64,000 nt of DNA, taken from NCBI RefSeq assembly GCF_002952215.1, contig NZ_CP022600.1, positions 2,480,001-2,544,000 of the forward strand. The letters run 5' to 3'. Source of the DNA: Porphyrobacter sp. HT-58-2 (GTDB taxonomy: Bacteria > Pseudomonadota > Alphaproteobacteria > Sphingomonadales > Sphingomonadaceae). Below the pieces are notes generated by a model. It was not told the origin of the DNA. It worked only from the letters and a program-made list of their open reading frames with translations, and searched no databases. The position numbers and the translations under genes were made by a program. Shown piece after piece: positions 49,517 to 58,745 of this stretch (position 1 is its first letter; the number at the start of each line of letters is the position of its first letter).

Positions 49517-49770
49517 AGTTATGCGTCCCGATGGCGCAGCTGCTCTCGGCGGTTGAGGTGCGGGAGTTGGAGGATTGTGTGGGGTCACTTGGGGGTCAGG
49601 GCGAGGCGGTGCTGGGGGCGCTGGATTTTCTGGTGACGGGAGTTGAGGCGGCGGAGGCGCCCAACACGGGCGATTGCTCAGCAATTGGCAACCTAGAAGC
49701 CGGTGGACGCCAGCTAGGGAGTTAACCCGCCAACCTCATGGCCGGGGCGTTCCAGTGGCTGGCTTACAAT

Positions 49771-49792
49771 TTCCTTCTCTAGGGAGAAGGAA
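49771..49792. promoter_or_regulatory. perfect 9-bp stem-loop at island edge
   Basis: TTCCTTCTC (49771-49779) pairs with GAGAAGGAA (49784-49792), loop TAGG. It sits where base composition falls, about 40 bases beyond the end of the membrane-protein gene. It could terminate that gene from the minus strand or be a repeat boundary. Confidence 0.5.
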
Positions 49793-49830
49793 CATAACGA
49801 ACATCTGCAAGATGGCGAAACAAGGGAAGA

Positions 49831-50571
49831 TCAAGGCATTGCTTGTGCACTTATTCCATCAGTAAGCATGTTTAAAATACGGACAAGCTCTTTTGCCATT
49901 TCCTTGTTCGCTTTAAATATAGTCACGTATTCTATCCCATCAGACCGATGACGATAAAGCAAAACCTCCTCACCTCTCCTGTAAACAAGAGAAAATTTCG
50001 GCTTCCCTGGTAGATTGAATTGCATTTTCTTTGCGTCAATCAATTGACTTATTAAGCAGGGATTTTGGCCTCTTGTACGCGCCGAACTGGCAAGAACAGC
50101 TTCTCTCGACTTATAGGATAGTAGCGTTAATTCATCCCTCTGCGCTAAATCAAACATCACCTTTGTGAGAGGCGGATGTTGGTAGATATAACTAAAATCT
50201 CCTGAATAAATTACAACTTTATCCGCTGACTTCATGTATTTTGCCATCTCACGCATGTCTTGATCCATCGTGACCACAACATTAATGAGATGCCCGTCGT
50301 CAGCAGCCATTTGCCAAAGTGGCCGAACAACGATCAAAAGTACCCCGGATATTGTACCTAGGGTCGCCATAAATTTTGACCATTCTGAAGTAAAAAATCC
50401 ACCTGCGGTTGGATCAAATATCGTTAAATATGAACTGAATAAAAACAATATGATGCCAAATACGAGTACAACTAGAGAGGCGCCACGCACCATGACATTA
50501 GCCCGCGCCCTAAAAATGTGAAATTTGTTAACAACCCACGTCCAAATAGATTGCCCTATTGCCGTCAACAT
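49831..50571 (-). CDS. AT-rich island: two-TM membrane protein with soluble PLD-like C-terminal domain
   Basis: 246 residues. Two TM helices (VRGASLVVLVFGIILFLFSS and FMATLGTISGVLLIVVRPLW) are followed by a soluble domain at about 95-245: EMAKYMKSADKVVIYSGDFS, TKVMFDLAQRDELTLLSYKS, YRRGEEVLLYRHRSDGIEYV and a final helix. The strand-and-helix order resembles a phospholipase-D-like sensing domain, but no HxK motif is present, so the resemblance may be only structural. Codon use is clearly AT-rich compared with neighbours. It lies 29 bases after the methyltransferase-like gene, with a GGTAGG ribosome-like site, so the two form one operon. Confidence 0.75.
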   Translation of the reverse strand: MLTAIGQSIWTWVVNKFHIFRARANVMVRGASLVVLVFGIILFLFSSYLTIFDPTAGGFFTSEWSKFMATLGTISGVLLIVVRPLWQMAADDGHLINVVVTMDQDMREMAKYMKSADKVVIYSGDFSYIYQHPPLTKVMFDLAQRDELTLLSYKSREAVLASSARTRGQNPCLISQLIDAKKMQFNLPGKPKFSLVYRRGEEVLLYRHRSDGIEYVTIFKANKEMAKELVRILNMLTDGISAQAMP

Positions 50572-50600
50572 AAGCGCGACCTACCCTGTCAAAAAAGAGC

Positions 50601-51497
50601 TTATTTTGGTCCCGAAGAATGAAAATAAGCGAACCTGCCACCACCCCCTTCAATCAGATGGGATATTTCCTCTCCGGCATAGAATTCGATAACTCCAGAC
50701 ACAACGCGCAAGTCCATTTCCTTGGCAATAGGCTCCAACAACGAGATCAAAAAAGGGGTATCAATCAACGTGAACGTCTTTGATTTTCTAATAAGCTGAA
50801 GAACATCAAATTTCTCACAGACCGATTCCCCGAGCGCATATGAACAAATTACATCAAGGCCAGTTGTGTCTAACGATGAGAAATCGCCAACTTGATATTC
50901 AATATGCGATGGAAAATTCAATCTTTCGAATATTATCTTTGCGTTCTCGATCTGCCGATATGACCTATCGATCATCGTCATCGACTCGAGACGACAGATC
51001 ATTGACAAAGCAATGCCAAACACCCCGGTACCTGCTCCTAAATCAGTGACCTGACTTATTCCAGCAAGGTGATGTTTCAGCAAATGCGATGCAATCAAAC
51101 ACTTGTATAGATTTTTGTAGAAATACGATCTTGTAAAAGCCTCAGAGTAATTCTCGTAAAAAAAATTCTCGGGAGCTCTTGGTATTTCTATCGGATTGAT
51201 CACCTTGGGTTGCCAAAGGCCGCTCAAAATGCGCTCGACCGACAATAGATCAAATTCGGCTGTTTGAGCAATTTGAGGGGGGAGAGCCATTCTTATGGAT
51301 TTGTTTGACGAGTTAACTGGTCGCCGAAACGCCTCAGACTCAAGGGACAACTTATCGCCCCGTGGCAGATGATGGGTGTGGGGAGCCATTCGTGTCACTT
51401 CGCGAAGCTGTGCATTGTCGTTTCCCTTTGAGAATCCGGTTCCAATTATGAAGCCGCTATTCAAGAGTTTATCGACTTTCCATAACCATAGGCCCAA
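50601..51497 (-). CDS. AT-rich island: class I SAM-dependent methyltransferase-like protein
   Basis: Up to 298 residues. Motif I is VTDLGAGTGVFGIALS near residue 150, an acidic post-I MIDRSYRQIENAKII, and a motif II-like DVICSYALGES. The N-terminal 100 residues are not recognised. Start is uncertain: TTG 51497, or ATG 51389 or ATG 51290, which would give about 262 or 229 residues. No REase or other partner gene is adjacent. The target is unknown (RNA, DNA, protein or small molecule). AT-rich base composition differs sharply from lepA on one side and from the CcdA-like region on the other. Confidence 0.75.
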   Translation of the reverse strand: MGLWLWKVDKLLNSGFIIGTGFSKGNDNAQLREVTRMAPHTHHLPRGDKLSLESEAFRRPVNSSNKSIRMALPPQIAQTAEFDLLSVERILSGLWQPKVINPIEIPRAPENFFYENYSEAFTRSYFYKNLYKCLIASHLLKHHLAGISQVTDLGAGTGVFGIALSMICRLESMTMIDRSYRQIENAKIIFERLNFPSHIEYQVGDFSSLDTTGLDVICSYALGESVCEKFDVLQLIRKSKTFTLIDTPFLISLLEPIAKEMDLRVVSGVIEFYAGEEISHLIEGGGGRFAYFHSSGPK

Positions 51498-51644
51498 TTG
51501 GATCGTCCCGTTGATCCGGACATTAGTGCTAAGGTCAACGCATAGACAAGCCTAGAGTTCGTCAGGTACATGAAAATGTCGGCCTCCTCGCACATCATGA
51601 GTATGCGCATTCGATCGTCGCAAGGTAGCCGGGTCGAGCAGGCT

Positions 51645-53462
51645 TCACTCCTCCCCCATCCGCAGCGCAGCGATAAACGCTTCCTGCGGGATGGACACAT
51701 TCCCATACTCCCGCATCCGCGCCTTCCCTTTCTTCTGCTTCTCCAGCAGCTTCTTCTTCCGGGTGATGTCGCCGCCATAGCACTTCGCGGTCACGTCCTT
51801 GCGCAGGGCGGCGATCGTCTCGCGGGCGATCACCTTGCCGCCGATGGCGGCCTGGATCGGGATCTTGAACAGGTGGCGGGGGATCAGGTCTTTCAGGCGC
51901 TCGCACATCCCGCGGCCGCGTTCTTCGGCGTTGGCGCGGTGGACGATCAGGGACAGGGCGTCGACCGGCTCGTTGTTGACGAGGATGTTCATCTTCACGA
52001 GGTCGCCCTCGCGCGTGCCGATCTGTTCGTAGTCGAAGCTGGCATAGCCGCGGCTGATCGACTTCAGGCGGTCGTAGAAATCGAACACGACCTCGTTGAG
52101 CGGCAATTCATAAGACACCTGCGCGCGGCCGCCCACATAGGTGAGTTCGGTCTGGATGCCGCGACGGTCCTGGCACAGCTTGAGGATCGCGCCGAGGTAT
52201 TCGTCGGGGGTATAGATCACCGCCTTGATCCACGGCTCCTCGATCGACTCGATCCGGTTGGTGTCCGGCCAGTCGGCGGGGTTGTCGATGTCGATGGTCT
52301 TGGCGTCCTCGGTCTTGGAATGGCCGAGGTGGATGCGGTAGACGACGCTGGGCGCGGTGGTGATGAGGTCGAGGTCGTATTCGCGGCTGAGGCGTTCCTG
52401 GATGATCTCGAGGTGCAACAGCCCGAGGAAGCCGCAGCGGAAGCCGAAGCCCAAGGCTGCGCTGCTCTCCATCTCGAAGGAGAAGCTCGCGTCGTTGAGA
52501 CGCAGCTTGGCGATGCTTTCGCGCAGTTTTTCGAAATCGGCGGCGTCGACCGGGAAGAGGCCGCAGAAGACCACCGGCTGGACTTCCTTGTAGCCCGGCA
52601 GCGCTTGCGCCGCGCCGTTCTTGACCGTGGTGATGGTGTCACCGACGCGGGCCTGTTCGACTTCCTTGATCTGGGCGGTGATGAAGCCGATTTCGCCGGG
52701 GCCGAGTTCAGCGAGGTCGGTGCGCTTGGGGGTGAAGCAGCCCACGCGGTCGACGAGGTGTTGCGTCCCCCCTTGCATGAACTTGATGTTGAGGCCCTTG
52801 GTGAGCTTCCCGTCGATCACGCGCACGAGGATGACGACGCCAAGGTACGGGTCGTACCAGGAATCGACGAGGCTGGCCTTGAGCGGTGCTTCGGTGGTGC
52901 CTTTGGGCGGGGGGATGCGCTCGACCACGGCTTCGAGCACTTCCTCGATCCCGATGCCGGACTTGGCGCTGGCGAGGACGGCGTTGGAAGCGTCGAGCCC
53001 GATGATATCCTCGATCTCGGCCTTGACCTTTTCGGGTTCGGCGGCGGGGAGGTCGATCTTGTTGATGACGGGGACGATTTCGTGATCGTGCTCGATCGAC
53101 TGGTAGACGTTGGCGAGGGTCTGGGCCTCGACGCCCTGCGCCGCGTCGACCACCAGCAGCGCGCCCTCGCAGGCGGCGAGGCTGCGGGAGACTTCATAGG
53201 CGAAGTCGACGTGGCCGGGGGTGTCCATCAGGTTGAGCTGGTAAGTTTCGCCGTTCTTGGCGGTGTAGTTGAGGCGGACGGTCTGGGCCTTGATGGTGAT
53301 GCCGCGCTCTTTCTCAATGTCCATGTTATCAAGGACTTGCTCGGACATCTCACGCGCGGTGAGGCCTCCGGTGAACTGGATCAGCCGGTCAGCGAGGGTC
53401 GACTTGCCATGGTCGATATGGGCAATGATCGAGAAATTGCGGATCTTGGAAAGGTCAGTCAT
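51645..53462 (-). CDS. lepA: elongation factor 4
   Basis: 605 residues, family length. G motifs: [40 protein letters not shown] and [15 protein letters not shown]. The C-terminal LepA-specific region reads [20 protein letters not shown]. It back-translocates or remodels stalled ribosomes under stress. A 147-base gap on its 3' side borders the AT-rich island. Confidence 0.98.
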   Translation of the reverse strand: MTDLSKIRNFSIIAHIDHGKSTLADRLIQFTGGLTAREMSEQVLDNMDIEKERGITIKAQTVRLNYTAKNGETYQLNLMDTPGHVDFAYEVSRSLAACEGALLVVDAAQGVEAQTLANVYQSIEHDHEIVPVINKIDLPAAEPEKVKAEIEDIIGLDASNAVLASAKSGIGIEEVLEAVVERIPPPKGTTEAPLKASLVDSWYDPYLGVVILVRVIDGKLTKGLNIKFMQGGTQHLVDRVGCFTPKRTDLAELGPGEIGFITAQIKEVEQARVGDTITTVKNGAAQALPGYKEVQPVVFCGLFPVDAADFEKLRESIAKLRLNDASFSFEMESSAALGFGFRCGFLGLLHLEIIQERLSREYDLDLITTAPSVVYRIHLGHSKTEDAKTIDIDNPADWPDTNRIESIEEPWIKAVIYTPDEYLGAILKLCQDRRGIQTELTYVGGRAQVSYELPLNEVVFDFYDRLKSISRGYASFDYEQIGTREGDLVKMNILVNNEPVDALSLIVHRANAEERGRGMCERLKDLIPRHLFKIPIQAAIGGKVIARETIAALRKDVTAKCYGGDITRKKKLLEKQKKGKARMREYGNVSIPQEAFIAALRMGEE

Positions 53463-53517
53463 CGCCGCGCGATGTAGCGCCCGGCCAAGGCATTGTCATT
53501 CGCCAAAAACGCAACAC

Positions 53518-55683
53518 CTAGGCAGGCTGCATCGCATAGCCGAACTTGGGTACGGCCCCGCCCTGATCCATGCCGATGAACTTGCCCGGCGCCAGCGGTG
53601 CAAGCGGCGTTCCAGCCGCAGCAAGCGCATAGGGTGACACGCGGTTCCTAGTGCACAGCCCACCGGAGCCATCCTCGATCAGCGATTGCTCGAACTCCAG
53701 TCCCTGCACATCGCCGTTGGAGCGCGTTACCGTTGCCACGGCAAGCTGCCCGCCACCCAGATCGACCACGAATTGCGTACCTTTTGGCACATCGGCCAGC
53801 CCTTGAATCAGCGCGCCCGACTTCGACAGGTTGCGCAAAGTGACTTCGTAGGCATAGTCGTCGTGGATCACCTGTATCTTGCGGAACACCGTCCGGCGGC
53901 GAGCGCGGCGGGTTCGTTCAGAGCCGGGCTCGATTTTCCAGGAGCCTTGCGAGAGCTCCTGTTCCAAGGTCGCTTCGTCAAGCGGTTCGCTGAAGATCGG
54001 CCCTTCAAGATAGCGCACCCCGCAGCCCTTCAGCGCGGCGAGCAGATCAGCGCTTTCGATGCCGTTGGCGATCGTGTCCATCTCCAGCGCACCGGCCAGC
54101 GCCACGATCGCGCGCACCAGCCCCAGTTCGCGGCTGTCATGGCGTTCGGCTTCAGCCACCAGCTTTTCGTCGATCTTGATGCTGTCGAACGGCGCCCGGC
54201 GCAGATAGGCGAGCGAGGAAAAGCCGCTACCGAATTCATCAAGCGTCAAGCGCACCCCAAGCTTGAACAGCGCCGCCAGGGTCCTGTCGACCACGCTGGA
54301 ATCGCCAAAGAACACCGCCTCGCTGATTTCGAGCTCAAGCCGTGAGGGCGCAATCCCAGCGGCCTCTATTGCAGCGGCAACGAGTTCCACGAAGTCATCA
54401 GCAAGGAACAACGGCACCGGAACATTGACAGCCACCCGCACGCTGTCAGGCCACATGGCGGCCCGCAAAGAGGCTGCACCGATCGCCCAGCGCCCCACGT
54501 CGCCGAGCAAGGCCGAGCCTTCCACGATCTGGGCAAATTCTTCCTCGTCAATCATCCCGCGATCAGAATGGTTCCAGCACACGTGCGCCTCAAGCGCGCA
54601 GACCGAACCGGCGACCGCCTCCACAATCGGCTCGAACCGCAGGAATAGCTGCTCATCGCGCAGCGCACTTCCCAGATCCTGTTCGAGCCTACGGCGGAAG
54701 ATCGTCTCGTTCTCCAGCTCGCCCGAGAAAAAGCGATATTGCCCGCGCCCACCGTTTTTAGAGGCATAGAGCGCAAGGTCGGCCGCGCGCACGATCTCTT
54801 CGCGGGTCACGCCGTCATGCGGGGCAATGGCAATTCCCACCGACGCACCGATCACACAGCGCCCCTCGTCAAGCGAATAGGGCTGACGCAGCATGGTGAT
54901 GATCTTCATCGCCATATCGCCCAGCACCCCGCGATCGTCGATATCGGGCAGCAGCACCTGAAATTCGTCACCGCCCAACCGACCAATTTCGCATTCACGA
55001 TCAATCGCGCGGCTCAGCCGGTCAGCAACCTGCTTGAGCAGATCATCACCCGCAGCATGGCCCAGCGTGTCATTGACGTGCTTGAAGCGATCAAGATCGA
55101 TCATCATCACGGCGCAGTTGCGGCGCGCCGCCTTGAAGGCCGTCAGCGTCGCTTCGATCTGATGCGCCATGCGGTGCCGGTTGGAGAGGCCCGTCAGCGA
55201 ATCATAGCGCGCCAGCCGTTCGGTTTCTTCCTCGCGGTGATATTCGTCGGTGATGTCGGCGCCGGTTCCCCGAAATCCCGCAAACCGACCATCAGGCGTC
55301 GTCACCGGCTGGCCTGCAAGCCGCAACACCGCCCCATCGGAACGCCGTGCAGCGCGCACAGCAAGCCCGGCAAAGGCCTTGTGCGCACCAAGCATCAGTG
55401 CAAGCGATTTACCCCGCCCTTCACGGTCGGCGGCCGCAAAGATCGTGGTCAGCGGCTGGCCAAGCAACTCGTCCAGCGGCACGTCAAGTCGCGCCGCGAT
55501 GGCTCCGGAAAGATAGGTCAGCTGGCCATGTGCATCCGATGCCCAGAACCAGCCAAGGCCGGACTGTTCAAGATCGTCGAGCATGGCAAGCCGCTCGCCA
55601 TCGGACATGGCCGAAGCCACCTGCGTTCGCAGGTGCCGTGCGGCTGAGCCGCTGCGTGGGGACAAGAGACCCTTAAGGGACAT
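53518..55683 (-). CDS. PAS-GGDEF-degenerate EAL-PilZ c-di-GMP protein
   Basis: 721 residues: PAS at about 30-150, GGDEF at about 160-320 (RLGGDEFQVLLP, intact), EAL-like at about 335-570, and a PilZ-like domain at about 600-690 (RRARRRTVFRK, LRNLSKSGALIQG). The EAL domain is eroded: EAL reads EAH (CALEAHVCWNHSD), the DDFG segment reads LTLDEFGSGFSSL, and the AEGVE segment reads ANGIES. It is likely a cyclase with an inactive or regulatory EAL module. No I-site RxxD lies at the usual spot before GGDEF. Same strand and order as the next gene, so probably duplicates. Confidence 0.9.
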   Translation of the reverse strand: MSLKGLLSPRSGSAARHLRTQVASAMSDGERLAMLDDLEQSGLGWFWASDAHGQLTYLSGAIAARLDVPLDELLGQPLTTIFAAADREGRGKSLALMLGAHKAFAGLAVRAARRSDGAVLRLAGQPVTTPDGRFAGFRGTGADITDEYHREEETERLARYDSLTGLSNRHRMAHQIEATLTAFKAARRNCAVMMIDLDRFKHVNDTLGHAAGDDLLKQVADRLSRAIDRECEIGRLGGDEFQVLLPDIDDRGVLGDMAMKIITMLRQPYSLDEGRCVIGASVGIAIAPHDGVTREEIVRAADLALYASKNGGRGQYRFFSGELENETIFRRRLEQDLGSALRDEQLFLRFEPIVEAVAGSVCALEAHVCWNHSDRGMIDEEEFAQIVEGSALLGDVGRWAIGAASLRAAMWPDSVRVAVNVPVPLFLADDFVELVAAAIEAAGIAPSRLELEISEAVFFGDSSVVDRTLAALFKLGVRLTLDEFGSGFSSLAYLRRAPFDSIKIDEKLVAEAERHDSRELGLVRAIVALAGALEMDTIANGIESADLLAALKGCGVRYLEGPIFSEPLDEATLEQELSQGSWKIEPGSERTRRARRRTVFRKIQVIHDDYAYEVTLRNLSKSGALIQGLADVPKGTQFVVDLGGGQLAVATVTRSNGDVQGLEFEQSLIEDGSGGLCTRNRVSPYALAAAGTPLAPLAPGKFIGMDQGGAVPKFGYAMQPA

Positions 55684-55833
55684 CTCGTGGGGTGACCTCC
55701 AGACTTCAGGCGCAGCTCGGATCGCATCGCCGCGCCGCCCTGTTGTCCTAGACGTAAAGCCCGATGGTTATTTTTCCGCTAACTGAAAGTCCTTAGAGGT
55801 GTAGCTAAAGGCCTGCTAACCAACCCTTCGCTG

Positions 55834-58554
55834 TTACCACGCACCGCCGCTGCTGGCCTGAGCAGGCTGGCCTTTCAGCACAGTGAAGGCGCCATCGGCC
55901 CGGCGCTTGAGTGGCGCATGGAATTCAACCCCGACCCGGTTCTCGCGTGACCAGCGCACCTGTGCTGTCACGGTCTTGTCGGCGGCAAATTCGATCCGGA
56001 TCGCGCTGCCGGCGGGCATGTTCCACAGGCCCTCAATCATCGCTCCGCTTTCCGAGATGTTGCGCAGCGTGGCATTGAGGCGATTGCCATTATGCACCAC
56101 CACCACCTTGCGCAGCAGGTTCTGGCGCGGGGCGCGGGCGCATTGCGGGCCATCAGCTTCGGCCACCAGATCGCCCGACACCAGCGCGGTCGCATCCGAT
56201 GCGTTCATCGGTTTGAAATAGATGTAGCCCTGAATGTGACTGCACCCCAGCAGGCGCACCAGTTCCAGCTCGTCGAGCGTCTCCACGCCCTCTGCCGTGG
56301 TGTCCATGTGCAGCGCTTCGGCGAGCGAAGTGATCGAGGCGATGATCGCGCCGTTGCGGCTGCCTTCCTCGGTCGCACCCTGCACGAAGCTGCGGTCGAT
56401 CTTGATCTTGTCGAACGGCGCTTTCTTCAGATAGCCCAAGGAGGAATAGCCGGTGCCGAAGTCATCAAGCGCAAGCCGCACCCCGACCCGCTTGAGTGCA
56501 TTGAACATGGCATCTGTGCCAGAGCTGTCGTTGAGGAACACGCTTTCGGTGATCTCCAGCTCGAGCCGCGAGGGCGCGACGCCGCTATGCGCAAGGGCAT
56601 TGGCGACGATGGTCGGCAGGTCGGGATTGGCGAATTGCAGCGCCGACACGTTGACCGCACAGCGCACCCCGCGCGGCCAGCGGGCAAGATCGGCGCAGGC
56701 GGTGCGCAGCGCCCATTGACCGATCCGGTCGATCAGACCGGCATCCTCGGCAATCGGCACGAACTTGGCGGGGCTTACCCAGCCGCGCTTGGGGTGGTTC
56801 CAGCGCATCAGCGCTTCGAAGCCGACGATCTTTTCGTCTGCCGCATAGACCACTGGCTGATAGTAGAGTTCGAGCTCGCCCTTGGCGATTGCATCGCGCA
56901 GATCCTGTTCGAGCTCGGCGCGTTCTTCGGCTGCTGCGTGGAGGTCTTCGGCATAGAAGCGGAACACCCCGCGCCCTGCGTCCTTGGCCGCATAAAGCGC
57001 AAGGTCGACGTTGCGGATCAGCTCATCGCTGGTGGTGCCATGCTCCGGGGCCAGCGCAATTCCGACCGAGGCGCCAATCACAACGCTCTGCCCCTCGATG
57101 GAATAGGGCTGGGACAGCGAGTTGATGATCTCCTGCGCCATGTGGCCGAGTGTGTTGCGGTTCTGATTGCCTGGCACGATGACCTGGAATTCATCGCCGC
57201 CCAGACGGCCACAGCGTCCCGCCTGACCAATCGCGCGCTCAAGGCGCTGCGCCACCTGCTTGAGAAGCGCGTCACCTGCCGGGTGGCCGAGCGTATCATT
57301 GACATGCTTGAAGCGATCGAGATCGAGCATCAGCACCGCGCAGCTGCGTTCTCGCCCGCTAGGCGCAGCAAGGATCTGTTCGAGCGCCTGGCTCATCTGT
57401 ACCCGGTTGGCGAGGCCCGTCAGCGAGTCGTAATGCGCAAGGCGCGAGACCTGCTGTTCGGAGCGGCGCTTTTCGGTCAGGTCGGTGCCGTGGCCACGAA
57501 AGCCGCAGAAATTCTTATAGCTGTCATAGACCGGGCGGCCCGCCAGCGCCCACCAGCGTTCATCGCCGCTGGTCGCCGCACGCACTTCCACATCCTGAAA
57601 GGCGGAACGCGCCGAAAGGTGGAAGGCTAGCGTGCGTTCGGCATCGGCAGCGCCCTGTGTGGGATCGACGATTTCACTCAAGGGCTGGCCGCACACTTCG
57701 TCAGAGGACTTGCCCAGCACCATCGCCGCCTTGGGCGAGATATAGGTGATGAGCCCGCGTCGGTCAGTTTCCCAGAACCAGCCCTGCCCGGTCTCCTCGA
57801 AGCTGCGCAGGATATCTTCGGCACGCGCCGCAACCCGTTCACGCGCTTCGCGGGCAAGGCGTCGCTTGGACGCGGCCCTGAGCTCAAGCCGCGCAATCAG
57901 GGCAAGGGTGATAATCGCCCCCACGATACCGGCGAGGGTCAAGGCATCTGGTGCCAGAACAGCAAAGCCGACCCAGCTGGCGATCTTGGCGCAGAACAAC
58001 GAAATGATGCGCGTATCGAACAGAGCTGCCGCAGCAGCATTGATGCACACCAGCGTCGCCACGGCCCACTGCCACGGCAGACCTTCTTGCACCCAGCCGG
58101 CCAACGCATAACCGGCGAGCGCCATTGGCAGAATGATGGCCAGAACCACCGTCACGAGCCGCACCAGCCGAGAAGCCTGCGCGCTGCGCTCTGTCGCGGC
58201 GAAAAGCGATCCGCACGCAAACAGCGCGGCAGAAGCCAATGCGGCTGCCGCAGTGTTGAGAGACGGGAGCGCGTTTGCGACCAGTGCCCCAAGAGCATAG
58301 GCAAGCAGCAGGAAAACGGTCATGCCACCGGCTTGCCGGGGCAGGAGGAAATTCTGCTCGCTGGCGGGCTCGTCGCCGGTTTGCCTCAGGCCACCGGCAT
58401 CTTCGATGTGATGGCGATCAGAACCGCGCCGCTCGCCGCGATTGCGCGCTTCGATCCCGCCTGTCTTGGCGCTCCCCAAAGGCCGGAACTCCCGCCCGCC
58501 GTTCAGCGGGCGCGGATTGGGTGTCGCAAACTTTCGTACAGGTTCCCCAGCCAT
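55834..58554 (-). CDS. membrane PAS-GGDEF-EAL-PilZ c-di-GMP protein
   Basis: About 906 residues from ATG 58554, or 829 from ATG 58323; a Gly/Arg-rich stretch of some 75 residues separates the two, and start choice is uncertain. Five or more TM helices (about 80-220) are followed by PAS (260-375), GGDEF (RLGGDEFQVIVP), an intact EAL domain (GFEALMRWNHPKRG, LALDDFGTGYSSL, TTAEGVETLDEL), and a C-terminal PilZ-like domain (LRNISESGAMIEG). It can potentially make and break c-di-GMP. It precedes its degenerate paralogue by 150 bases on the same strand. Confidence 0.92.
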   Translation of the reverse strand: MAGEPVRKFATPNPRPLNGGREFRPLGSAKTGGIEARNRGERRGSDRHHIEDAGGLRQTGDEPASEQNFLLPRQAGGMTVFLLLAYALGALVANALPSLNTAAAALASAALFACGSLFAATERSAQASRLVRLVTVVLAIILPMALAGYALAGWVQEGLPWQWAVATLVCINAAAAALFDTRIISLFCAKIASWVGFAVLAPDALTLAGIVGAIITLALIARLELRAASKRRLAREARERVAARAEDILRSFEETGQGWFWETDRRGLITYISPKAAMVLGKSSDEVCGQPLSEIVDPTQGAADAERTLAFHLSARSAFQDVEVRAATSGDERWWALAGRPVYDSYKNFCGFRGHGTDLTEKRRSEQQVSRLAHYDSLTGLANRVQMSQALEQILAAPSGRERSCAVLMLDLDRFKHVNDTLGHPAGDALLKQVAQRLERAIGQAGRCGRLGGDEFQVIVPGNQNRNTLGHMAQEIINSLSQPYSIEGQSVVIGASVGIALAPEHGTTSDELIRNVDLALYAAKDAGRGVFRFYAEDLHAAAEERAELEQDLRDAIAKGELELYYQPVVYAADEKIVGFEALMRWNHPKRGWVSPAKFVPIAEDAGLIDRIGQWALRTACADLARWPRGVRCAVNVSALQFANPDLPTIVANALAHSGVAPSRLELEITESVFLNDSSGTDAMFNALKRVGVRLALDDFGTGYSSLGYLKKAPFDKIKIDRSFVQGATEEGSRNGAIIASITSLAEALHMDTTAEGVETLDELELVRLLGCSHIQGYIYFKPMNASDATALVSGDLVAEADGPQCARAPRQNLLRKVVVVHNGNRLNATLRNISESGAMIEGLWNMPAGSAIRIEFAADKTVTAQVRWSRENRVGVEFHAPLKRRADGAFTVLKGQPAQASSGGAW

Positions 58555-58745
58555 TGCACCGCCATGCCGGAAACTGCTGAGAGAAGCGTTAATCGGTAGC
58601 CTTAATTCTTTTATGAATGCAGCCGTAAGGGCCAGTGCGCCGATGCTTGCAACTTGGCGCGGGGCGCTGCATTCTGGCTGTCAAGAACCGTAAACTGACC
58701 GGCATTGAAGCAGGCGGCGGCATAGCTGAATAAAAGGGGATCCTA

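Larger units (their letters stand above)
49413..49830. other. gene-free gap with palindromic repeats
   Basis: About 418 bases between the CcdA-like gene and the AT-rich island. It holds the two-copy GC-rich palindrome at 49424-49516 and the stem-loop at 49771-49792. A nominal reading frame through 49465-49725 begins inside the palindrome and looks like no known protein. I see no other gene. Confidence 0.6.

Noticed and set aside
49465-49725. An 86-codon plus-strand frame
   Set aside because: It begins inside the palindromic repeat, and the remaining sequence has no recognisable motif or ribosome site.
51461-51610. A 49-residue minus-strand frame before the methyltransferase-like gene
   Set aside because: No ribosome site or homology is evident, and it overlaps the uncertain N-terminus of the methyltransferase-like gene. 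It is left as a possible leader only.
51570-53477. A 635-codon plus-strand open frame opposite lepA
   Set aside because: It lies wholly antisense to lepA, whose motifs are unmistakable. The Asp/Glu-rich composition is the mirror of lepA codons.
58588-58604. TTAA...TTAA pair upstream of phaC
   Set aside because: The spacing is nine bases rather than seven, so it does not match the CtrA consensus.
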